DNA of 6,144 bases from CAYQAJ01 sp964415245 (GTDB taxonomy: Bacteria; Planctomycetota; Planctomycetia; Pirellulales; Pirellulaceae). The position numbers and the translations under genes were made by a program. Each line of letters opens with the position of its first letter. Within the stretch, counting starts at the first letter, position 1. The notes beneath the pieces were generated by a model that ran no database searches, had not been told where the DNA came from, and saw only the letters and a list, made by a program, of their open reading frames with translations. Below, one piece after another: positions 1 through 5,311 of this stretch. The DNA is taken from NCBI GenBank assembly GCA_964415245.1, contig CAYQAJ010000303.1, positions 1 through 6,144 of the forward strand. Reading direction: 5' to 3'.

Positions 1-271
1 GATGCTCAGCAACATGTCCGACCCGTCGGGCATCGGCAAGGGAATGGCCGTGGCGCTGATCACCACGCTGTACGGCGCCATAGCGGCCAACATGGTATTT
101 CTACCCTTTGCCGATAAGCTGGGCTTTTTGAACAAGCAGGAGATACTGGCGCTGGAGGTGGTGCTGCGGGGCGTAATCGCGATTCAATCCGGCGAGAACC
201 CTCGCGTTATCGAGCAAAAGCTCAGCACGTTCCTTCCGCCCAAGATGCGTCGCACCGCGATGGCGGCATAA
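1..271 (+). CDS. motA: MotA/PomA flagellar stator protein, C-terminal part (5' end outside window)
   Basis: Only the last ~89 residues are in the window; the gene starts upstream, and family members are about 250 residues. MotA is the inner-membrane stator subunit that forms the ion channel with MotB and pushes on the rotor protein FliG. The visible part opens with DPSGIGKGMAVALITTLYG, typical of the loop and last membrane helix (TM4) of PomA-type proteins. It continues to FLPFADKL, whose Pro corresponds to the conserved TM4 proline. The cytoplasmic tail has the family pattern of a GVIAIQSGENPR stretch followed by a KLSTFLPP end. The stop is TAA at 269-271. motB follows after a gap of about 139 bases, as expected for a stator pair. 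The wording of the helix is closer to PomA and the MotA of deeper-branching phyla than to E. coli MotA. Identification is by recognised family motifs and the adjacent motB. Confidence 0.93.
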   Translation, partial: MLSNMSDPSGIGKGMAVALITTLYGAIAANMVFLPFADKLGFLNKQEILALEVVLRGVIAIQSGENPRVIEQKLSTFLPPKMRRTAMAA

Positions 272-410
272 GGACTCAAACCAGCACAGGTTACCTGAGC
301 ACCGACGCAAGAAAGAGCTAAGCGGACACCTACCGTAACACGAGTGAAGCGAGCATTTGGCTCACCGCGCCGCGCGCAGCGGGCGGTTCCCCGAAGACGG
401 CGTTACCACC

Positions 411-1181
411 ATGGCCCTGATGGAAGAAGATGATGGCGGCGGCGGCGTGCCCGAATGGGTCGTCACCTTCGGCGACATGATGTCGCTCTTGTTGACGTTC
501 TTCATCATGCTCGTCTCGATGAGCGAAGTGAAGCAGCACGAAAAATACCAGGCGATGGTCGATTCGATGCGACGTCGGTTCGGATACGACGCGGCGATCG
601 TGAGTCTCGTGCCGGGCTCGGCCAAGCCCCGCAACTCGGTATTCGCCAAGCTGGCCACCATGGGCCGTGCCAGCCGATTCAACATTATGAAAGGCGGCGA
701 TAAGGTGCAGGCGCCGGTGGGGGATTATCCGCGCGTTCAATTCATCCGTCCCGGCAATAAGACGGCGGTCGGTGCCGTGATCCAGTTCGCGTTCGACGCG
801 AGCGAAATCTCCGCCGAGGGCCGCCACGTTCTCGATCAGGCCGTCTTGCAGCTTGAAGGCAAACCGCAAATCATCGAAGTGCGCGGGCACACGTCCCGCC
901 GACCCGCTGGCGAGTCCCAGGAGGACAATTGGCAGATGGCCTACCGCCGCAGCGAAAACGTGATGCGGTATTTGGTCGGCGCCAAGGGCATTGATGCGCG
1001 CCGCATACGTCTGTCGGTCGCCGGCGCCAATGAGCCCTTGCACCAGGGAGCGGAGCGCCAGCAACTCGAGCGCAACGACCGCGTGGAGGTATTCCTGCTC
1101 GACGAAATTGTCGAAGAGCGCGGCGGCCTGTTGTTAAACGAAGTGAATCCAGAGCCCGTTCCCGCCGGCTCGGGCCCCTAA
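411..1181 (+). CDS. motB: MotB/PomB flagellar stator protein with OmpA-like domain
   Basis: Complete stator subunit of 256 residues that anchors the MotA/B complex to the cell wall and carries the ion-binding Asp. Residues 14-38 form the single membrane helix, PEWVVTFGDMMSLLLTFF onwards, with Asp22 as the conserved ion-binding residue. Residues ~39-125 are the plug/linker region. Residues ~135-240 are the OmpA/MotB C-terminal domain, with the strand V-R-G-H-T-S (157-162), a helix with Asn173 and Arg180 matching the family's N..LS..R pattern, and an N-D-R-V-E-V strand near the end. The family GHTD motif reads GHTS here, so the usual peptidoglycan-contacting Asp is Ser162; the contacting Arg is kept. 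I chose ATG 411 because the protein then begins a few residues before the helix, as in relatives. ATG 420 is also possible, and a TTG at 357 would add 18 residues without homology-like features. No strong ribosome site precedes 411. Confidence 0.93.
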   Translation: MALMEEDDGGGGVPEWVVTFGDMMSLLLTFFIMLVSMSEVKQHEKYQAMVDSMRRRFGYDAAIVSLVPGSAKPRNSVFAKLATMGRASRFNIMKGGDKVQAPVGDYPRVQFIRPGNKTAVGAVIQFAFDASEISAEGRHVLDQAVLQLEGKPQIIEVRGHTSRRPAGESQEDNWQMAYRRSENVMRYLVGAKGIDARRIRLSVAGANEPLHQGAERQQLERNDRVEVFLLDEIVEERGGLLLNEVNPEPVPAGSGP

Positions 1182-1228
1182 TTGGCTCCGCCGGCACACT
1201 TGCATTGGTCGAACGACCCGAGCGAATC

Positions 1229-1798
1229 ATGGCCAGCACGCAGACTACCGAAACGCCGGTTGCCGCCGCGCCGCAACCGCATCGAGGCAGTTCGCTGAAA
1301 CAGCGAATTATCCTGGCGTCGTTTATCGCCGCCGTCATTTTGACTGAATGTCTGCTGGCATATCTGTTCGTGCCATCGGGCAAGCAGATTGCGGCCGTGG
1401 CCGAAGCGCGGTACGTCGAGGAGTTGTCAAACGCCGTCGACCAGCCCGAAGAGCCGGTCGTGGTAAGTGACACGCTTTCGGTAACAGAGGTGGAGTTGGG
1501 GAACTACAGTATCACGTCGCTTCAACCTTCGTCGAATGTGACGCTGCGGATCGATTTTACCCTGTTTGGCACGGTCACCACGTCGGACAAGAGCGAATTC
1601 GAGCGGCGATTTGCCAATATCGAGCACCGCCTGCGGGATCAGGTGATCGTCGAGGTCCGCAATTCGGACATGACCGACCTTCGCGACGCCGGGTTGGGCT
1701 TGATTCGCAGACGGATATTGGAGAAAAGTAACGCCCTCTTCGGCAGACCCCTGCTCAAGAGCGTGGTGTTCAGCGAATTCTCCTTTGTCGAGCAGTAG
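1229..1798 (+). CDS. fliL: FliL-family flagellar basal body-associated protein
   Basis: Predicted protein of 189 residues. FliL is a single-pass inner-membrane protein that surrounds or contacts the stator and modulates torque and stator activation. Residues 1-26 are a short basic cytoplasmic tail, and residues ~27-49 are a hydrophobic helix containing an unusual Glu-Cys pair (40-41). The rest is periplasmic. The C-terminal domain (~80-189) has the FliL layout: a beta strand with NVTLRIDFTLFG, a helix ERRFANIEHRLRDQVI, a D-L-R-D helix start and a RRILEKSNALFG helix. It ends in the family-like strand VVFSEFSFVEQ. ATG 1229 is preferred; a TTG at 1205 would add only eight residues. The gene lies 47 bases after motB, which fits a stator-linked role. 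Sequence identity to proteobacterial FliL looks low, so the call rests on topology, C-terminal pattern and position. Confidence 0.82.
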   Translation: MASTQTTETPVAAAPQPHRGSSLKQRIILASFIAAVILTECLLAYLFVPSGKQIAAVAEARYVEELSNAVDQPEEPVVVSDTLSVTEVELGNYSITSLQPSSNVTLRIDFTLFGTVTTSDKSEFERRFANIEHRLRDQVIVEVRNSDMTDLRDAGLGLIRRRILEKSNALFGRPLLKSVVFSEFSFVEQ

Positions 1799-1839
1799 CC
1801 GTGCCGCCTTGCTGACGGCCCGGTAGGGGACGGATTCCC

Positions 1840-2466
1840 ATGCCCGCGTCCGAAGACATTCAGCCCGGCAGCGCGCCCGATATCGAGGCCATGTTGGAGT
1901 CGGTGCGTTCGGCCGCCGAGTCGGAAGCGGAAGGGATTTCGGCCGATTCACCAGAAGGTTCGGCCGCGTCGCGCGACACAGCCGCGTCGCCGAAGGCCGC
2001 TGTTTCGCCTGCGCCGTCCGGTGCGCCAACTTCCGCATCGCCCGGCAGCCGCGCGACTGGTGAAATGGCCGGGCCCACGGACGATATCGAGCTGCTGCTT
2101 CGTCAGGCGCAGGAAGCCGTCGCCTCGGTGGCCGATCCCGACCGCACGCTGCCCGACGGTATTACGTCGTTCGAGCTGCGCGAGTTGCGCGGTGCGGCTC
2201 CATCGACCGAAAAGGCATCGCTCGAACTGCTCCGCGACGTCGAGCTCGATCTGAAGATCGAGCTGGGTCGCACACATATGTACCTGGAAGACGTACTCAA
2301 GCTTCGCAAAGGGTCGGTCGTAACGCTCGACAAGCTGGCCGGCGACCCCGTTGACATTTACGTCAACGGTCGGCATGTCGCGCGGGGGGAAGTGCTCGTG
2401 CTCAATGACAACTTCTGCGTTCGCGTCGCCGAATTGATCGCTGGCGAGGAAAAGGGAACCGCCTAG
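1840..2466 (+). CDS. fliN: FliN flagellar motor switch protein with long N-terminal arm
   Basis: Protein of 208 residues; ordinary FliN is roughly 100-140. FliN sits at the base of the C-ring, takes part in direction switching and docks export cargo through FliH. The SpoA/FliN domain covers ~127-203: LLRDVELDLKIELGRT (130-145), KGSVVTLDKLAGDPVDIYVNG (157-177) and ARGEVLVLNDNFCVRVAEL (181-199) are near-textbook FliN. Residues 1-125 are a low-complexity Ala/Ser/Pro/Glu arm, probably disordered in its middle. The arm carries two short amphipathic motifs, DIEAML (14-19) and DIELLL (82-87), that recall the EIDALL peptide at the FliM/FliY N-terminus. ATG 1840 is supported by an AGGGGA ribosome site at 1825-1830. 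FliY is less likely, because there is no room for its CheC-like domain. The gene follows fliL by 41 bases with no fliM in between. Confidence 0.93.
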   Translation: MPASEDIQPGSAPDIEAMLESVRSAAESEAEGISADSPEGSAASRDTAASPKAAVSPAPSGAPTSASPGSRATGEMAGPTDDIELLLRQAQEAVASVADPDRTLPDGITSFELRELRGAAPSTEKASLELLRDVELDLKIELGRTHMYLEDVLKLRKGSVVTLDKLAGDPVDIYVNGRHVARGEVLVLNDNFCVRVAELIAGEEKGTA

Positions 2467-2520
2467 TCGACCGCCAGCCCACAGCCGGGTTCGACGCACC
2501 AAGTCGCGCCGACCCGGCCA

Positions 2521-2558
2521 CGTCACAAAAGTCAGAACTCGTCACACGGATCAGAGCT
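2521..2558 (+). repeat. Two-copy imperfect 19-bp tandem repeat in the fliN-fliO gap
   Basis: Positions 2521-2539 and 2540-2558 align with 14 of 19 bases identical. Both copies begin CGTCACA, and TCAGA recurs with the same spacing. It lies in the 189-base non-coding gap before fliO. It could be a chance duplication or a protein-binding site; nothing in the sequence decides between these. Confidence 0.35.
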
Positions 2559-2641
2559 CGCCGCGAACCGCGCCGGACCCGCGCAGGATGCGCTCGTGGC
2601 TCCGGCGCGATGCGGAAAGCGTGCGAGTAGTTAGCAGGCAC

Positions 2642-2646
2642 AAGGA
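2642..2646 (+). promoter_or_regulatory. Ribosome binding site of fliO
   Basis: AAGGA with nine bases before ATG 2656. It fixes the fliO start at a codon that opens directly into a signal-peptide-like sequence. Confidence 0.6.
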
Positions 2647-2655
2647 AGTGCGTTC

Positions 2656-3771
2656 ATGCGTAGGCTTGCGGAATCGACAGCGCGCGTTGCCTTGCTGCTC
2701 TGCGTCGCCATGGCGGCCGGCGGGGCGGATTGGGCGGTACCGAACACGGCCGGCCAACGTGTGCCGGATCAGCGACGCGTGCCGGAGCAGCGCGAACCGA
2801 CTCAGCGTGCATCGGTTCAGCGCCGACCGGAGTATCCCCTATTCGCAGAGCGCATTCTGGCGCAGCGCGTGGCCGACGAAGGCGCAGCCGACGAGCGCGC
2901 CCGGTATGACCGCGCCCACGACGAGCGCGTACAACCGCCCTCCAGCGAAGGCCGCGCGATGCGCGATGCCGCGATCACCGACTTGACGCCCGACGACGCC
3001 GACCCTCGCAGGTCCGCCAACTTGGCGCGAGAAGAATCGCTGCCAACCTCCGCAACGCCCGGGCCGCTGCCCCGTGACGCCGACCGCAAGCCCGTCCGCG
3101 CCACGGGACCGACCGGCCTGATGCCGCTGCGTCTTTCCGATGGCGCGACACGATCCGAAGGATCCGCCTACCTCGATCAAGGGGATGCGCCCTATAGAAT
3201 CGAGACGGCCGGCACGGAAAGCAACACACTGGATACGGGTCCGCCCAGCGACGACGGAATCCCTCTGGCTCCGCCCAGTGGTTCGCGGAACACCGCACCC
3301 GGCACGGCGACGCCCGTCACGCCGACCAAGGCGCTGACCACGGTGCTGGCAAGCCTCGGCGTGGTGCTGGGCTTGTTCCTGCTCGTGGTGTGGTTCACGA
3401 GACGGGCATTGCCCAAAGCCGTGGGGGGGTTGCCCTCGGAAGTGGTCGAAGTGATCGGCCGCGCACCCCTGGCGAACCGGCAACAGATGAGCCTCGTACG
3501 TATCGGCCACAAGCTGGTGCTGCTTTCGGTTACGCAGCACGGCGCCGAATCGCTCACCGAGATCACGGACCCCGACGAGGTCAATCGGCTTTGCGGCATC
3601 TGCCGCGCAGGGCAGCCCGGCAGCATATCGGCCACGTTCCGTCAGGTTCTCGGTCAGATGAGCAGCCAATCAAGGTGGGACGGTGCCAACGAGGGGCGCG
3701 GGGGCGAGCCGTCGGATGCATCCGAACGCGGGGCGGGCCAATCGCTCATTCGCCAGGCGCAGCGCCGATGA
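2656..3771 (+). CDS. fliO: FliO flagellar export-gate assembly protein with long N-terminal extension
   Basis: Protein of 371 residues; typical FliO is about 90-250. FliO is a bitopic inner-membrane protein that helps assemble the FliP ring of the export gate. Residues 1-24 look like a signal peptide (Arg-Arg start, hydrophobic ARVALLLCVAMAAGG). Residues ~33-92 hold a degenerate five-residue repeat centred on Gln/Glu-Arg. Residues ~95-225 are charged, Pro-rich and probably disordered. The membrane helix is ~227-247 (LTTVLASLGVVLGLFLLVVWF) followed by Arg-Arg. The cytoplasmic FliO domain is ~260-313, with EVVEVIGRAPLANRQQMSLVRIG and KLVLLSV, and ends with CGIC (313-316). A Ser/Gly/Arg-rich tail follows. 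A G7 tract lies just after the helix (3423-3429). The stop overlaps the fliP ATG, so translation of the two is probably coupled. The call rests on the C-terminal domain and its position before fliP; the extension has no recognised function. Confidence 0.88.
   Translation: MRRLAESTARVALLLCVAMAAGGADWAVPNTAGQRVPDQRRVPEQREPTQRASVQRRPEYPLFAERILAQRVADEGAADERARYDRAHDERVQPPSSEGRAMRDAAITDLTPDDADPRRSANLAREESLPTSATPGPLPRDADRKPVRATGPTGLMPLRLSDGATRSEGSAYLDQGDAPYRIETAGTESNTLDTGPPSDDGIPLAPPSGSRNTAPGTATPVTPTKALTTVLASLGVVLGLFLLVVWFTRRALPKAVGGLPSEVVEVIGRAPLANRQQMSLVRIGHKLVLLSVTQHGAESLTEITDPDEVNRLCGICRAGQPGSISATFRQVLGQMSSQSRWDGANEGRGGEPSDASERGAGQSLIRQAQRR
2752..2931 (+). repeat. Degenerate 15-bp (pentapeptide) tandem repeat inside fliO
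   Basis: Within FliO residues 33-92, Arg recurs every five residues: at 35 and 40, then after a one-residue insertion at 46, 51, 56, 66, 71, 81, 86 and 91. The phase positions 61 and 76 hold Pro and Gly instead. The residue before the Arg is usually Gln in the first part and Glu or Asp in the last. At DNA level the unit is about NNNCAGCGNNNNCCG, most regular at 2752-2830 and decayed downstream. Confidence 0.65.
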
Positions 3772-4757
3772 ACACATTATTGCAATCGATATCGCGATTC
3801 ACGCGAGGTCGCGCGGCGGCGATGCGGGCCCCGTCGCGTGATGCACGGCGAAACCGCAAGCGGATTGGCACCTCAACTCTCGCGACGACGCGGCGGGGTG
3901 GAACCTGGCGGAGGGCCGTCATGTACTGCTCGCTCATCGCCTCGGTCGTGATGGGCCTGGGTACATGGCACGCCGCCGTCGCGCAGACCGCCACGACGCA
4001 AACCTCGCCCGATTCCACCGCGGACTCGGCGCCCGCCGACATCTCGCCCGATTCACTCACCGACCTGGTGTCGGGCGGCCCGCAGCAGTGGACCAGCCGC
4101 AAGGGTCTCAGCGCCACGCTGCAGATCATGCTGCTGTTGACGGTGCTGAGCCTGGCGCCGGCCATTTTGCTCATGACGACCAGCTTCGTGCGGATCGTCG
4201 TGGTGCTGGGACTGTTGCGTCAGGCGCTCGGCACCCAGCAACTTCCCCCCAGCCAGGTCATCACGTCGCTGGCGCTTTTCATGACCCTGCTGATCATGAC
4301 CCCCGTGTGGAAGCAGGTGTACGACGAGTCGATTCAACCCTACAGCGCCGGGCAGATCGACATGGACCGGGCGTGGCAGAAGGGCGTGCAGCCGATTCGC
4401 CGCTTCATGAGCCGCCAAATCGACGCGGCCGGCAACAGCGACGACGTGTGGCTGTTCTACGAATACCTGCCCCAGCAGTCCACCGCGCCCGAAACCTACG
4501 ACGACGTGCCGCTGCAAGTGCTCGTGCCGGCCTACATGCTGAGCGAGCTGAAGACGGCGTTCTTAATCGGCTTTCAGATTTACTTGCCTTTCTTGATCCT
4601 CGACATCGTGATTTCCAGCGTGACCATTTCGATGGGCATGCTGATGCTGCCGCCGGTGATGATCTCGCTGCCGTTCAAGCTCATGCTGTTCGTGTTGGTC
4701 GATGGGTGGAATCTTGTGGTGGGCATGCTGTTGCAAAGCTTTGTGCCGTATTCGTGA
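3768..4757 (+). CDS. fliP: FliP flagellar export-gate protein with N-terminal extension
   Basis: FliP forms the core ring of the inner-membrane export gate with FliQ and FliR. From ATG 3768 the protein is 329 residues, against about 245 for typical FliP. Residues ~52-72 are a hydrophobic segment ending AVAQ, which looks like a cleavable signal sequence; ~73-110 is a Ser/Asp/Pro-rich stretch. The FliP core starts near 115: SLAPAILLMTTSFVRIVVVLG (128-148), LLRQALGTQQLPPSQV (149-164), VPAYMLSELKTAFLIGFQIYLPF (253-275), SMGMLMLPP (288-296) and SLPFKLMLFVLVDGWNLVVG (300-319) are hallmark motifs. The ATG overlaps the fliO stop as ATGA, which supports 3768. ATG 3921 (Met52) has a better ribosome site (GGAGGG at 3910-3915) and would give 278 residues starting at the signal sequence, but without basic residues before it. 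The start is therefore uncertain; the identity is not. Confidence 0.96.
   Translation: MNTLLQSISRFTRGRAAAMRAPSRDARRNRKRIGTSTLATTRRGGTWRRAVMYCSLIASVVMGLGTWHAAVAQTATTQTSPDSTADSAPADISPDSLTDLVSGGPQQWTSRKGLSATLQIMLLLTVLSLAPAILLMTTSFVRIVVVLGLLRQALGTQQLPPSQVITSLALFMTLLIMTPVWKQVYDESIQPYSAGQIDMDRAWQKGVQPIRRFMSRQIDAAGNSDDVWLFYEYLPQQSTAPETYDDVPLQVLVPAYMLSELKTAFLIGFQIYLPFLILDIVISSVTISMGMLMLPPVMISLPFKLMLFVLVDGWNLVVGMLLQSFVPYS
3910..3915 (+). promoter_or_regulatory. Possible internal ribosome binding site for a shorter FliP
   Basis: GGAGGG with five bases before ATG 3921. If used, FliP begins at Met52, directly at its signal-like hydrophobic segment. It competes with the coupled start at 3768; in GC-rich DNA a chance match is possible. 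Confidence 0.4.
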
Positions 4758-4857
4758 CGCCCGTTCGCGGCACCCGTGCGCCACCGTTGCTCGCGATGCC
4801 GCCACCGCTTCGCCCGACCGATTCGTCTCACACGCTCAATCACCTCCGCCGCGCCGC

Positions 4858-4863
4858 CGGGAG
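4858..4863 (+). promoter_or_regulatory. Ribosome binding site of fliQ
   Basis: CGGGAG with seven bases before ATG 4871. It supports the fliQ start after a 113-base gap from fliP in which I see no other gene. Confidence 0.6.
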
Positions 4864-4870
4864 TAAGCCC

Positions 4871-5146
4871 ATGAATACCCAAGACGTTGTCGACCTGGGA
4901 CGCCAGGCATTGATCGCCGCCATGCTGGTCGGTGCGCCGGTGCTGTTGGCCGGAATGGTCGTGGGCCTGGTGATCGGCCTACTGCAGGCGCTGACGCAAA
5001 TCCAGGATCAGACGGTCTCCTTCGTGCCCAAAATCGTGGTGATGCTGTTGGTGGTGGGGCTGTGCCTGCCGTGGCTCATCGAACAGATGGTTCAGTACAG
5101 CCGCGACCTGATACTCGACATTCCCCGCATCATCATGGGCGGCTGA
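4871..5146 (+). CDS. fliQ: FliQ flagellar export-gate protein
   Basis: Small inner-membrane subunit of 91 residues, matching the family's usual ~89. FliQ wraps the FliP/FliR core of the type III export gate. There are two hydrophobic segments, ~14-38 and ~52-70. Between them lies the family signature LLQALTQIQDQTVSFVPKI (37-55), in which the Gln-Ala and Thr-Gln-Ile-Gln pattern and the Phe-Val-Pro-Lys are diagnostic. The reading frame is open far upstream through fliP in another frame, but homology begins at ATG 4871, which also has a ribosome site. The TGA stop at 5144-5146 lies inside the loop of an 11-bp inverted repeat, so the end of this gene is likely folded in the mRNA. Confidence 0.96.
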   Translation: MNTQDVVDLGRQALIAAMLVGAPVLLAGMVVGLVIGLLQALTQIQDQTVSFVPKIVVMLLVVGLCLPWLIEQMVQYSRDLILDIPRIIMGG

Positions 5147-5160
5147 GGCGATGATGCGGG
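5124..5160 (+). repeat. Perfect 11-bp inverted repeat spanning the fliQ stop codon
   Basis: CCCGCATCATC at 5124-5134 pairs exactly with GATGATGCGGG at 5150-5160, with a 15-base loop holding the TGA. No T-run follows (CTCTCCC), so it is not a classical intrinsic terminator. It could stabilise the 3' end of the upstream message or slow transcription. Confidence 0.6.
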
Positions 5161-5200
5161 CTCTCCCACGATTTCAACCCTCACCCTGGACCTCTGCTGC

Positions 5201-5222
5201 GTCGCGGTCTCCCGACCGCGAC
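5201..5222 (+). repeat. REP-like hairpin 1 (9-bp stem, TCCC loop)
   Basis: GTCGCGGTC at 5201-5209 is perfectly complementary to GACCGCGAC at 5214-5222 around the four-base loop TCCC. The core CGGTCTCCCGACCG (5205-5218) matches 13 of 14 bases of the reverse complement of the core of hairpin 2, so both look like copies of one element in opposite orientation. Confidence 0.75.
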
Positions 5223-5247
5223 ACGCGGATGAGTAACGATCATTTCC

Positions 5248-5273
5248 GTGGCACGGTCAGGAGACCGTGCCAC
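5248..5273 (+). repeat. REP-like hairpin 2 (11-bp stem, AGGA loop), inverted relative to hairpin 1
   Basis: GTGGCACGGTC at 5248-5258 is perfectly complementary to GACCGTGCCAC at 5263-5273 around the loop AGGA. The core is 5254-5267. It ends 38 bases before the chosen fliR start. There is no following T-run, so it is not a classical terminator. A paired arrangement of related palindromes is typical of REP/BIME-type dispersed repeats. Confidence 0.78.
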
Positions 5274-5311
5274 AACAGCGGCTTGGAGTTACAAGACTAA
5301 CGAATGGCACC

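Noticed and set aside
330..1064. Long - strand open frames opposite motB, fliN, fliO and fliP
   Set aside because: They are compositionally odd (His/Arg-rich), match no family and lie opposite genes with clear homology; GC-rich codon bias on the + strand explains them.
1207..1218. Small inverted repeat GGTCG-AA-CGACC upstream of fliL
   Set aside because: A five-base stem with a two-base loop is too short and too easily found by chance in GC-rich DNA.
1840..2466. FliY instead of FliN
   Set aside because: FliY needs a CheC-like domain of about 170-200 residues; the N-terminal ~125 residues here are low-complexity and too short.
2695..2706. Possible lipoprotein box at LLLC in the FliO signal peptide
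   Set aside because: The residue before Cys16 is Leu, not the Ala/Gly/Ser expected for lipoprotein signal peptidase, and Cys16 lies inside the hydrophobic core.
3390..3767. Longer fliP start inside fliO
   Set aside because: The upstream residues are shadow coding of the FliO domain, and the ATGA junction at 3768 is a natural coupled start.
3965..4870. Long + strand open frame overlapping fliP in another frame and running into fliQ
   Set aside because: Its translation is Arg/His/Ala-rich shadow sequence until residue Met at 4871, where FliQ homology starts; FliP fully explains the overlapped DNA.
5267..5311. Upstream GTG start for fliR
   Set aside because: It lies in the arm of a perfect hairpin, has no ribosome site and would add residues unlike the FliR N-terminus.
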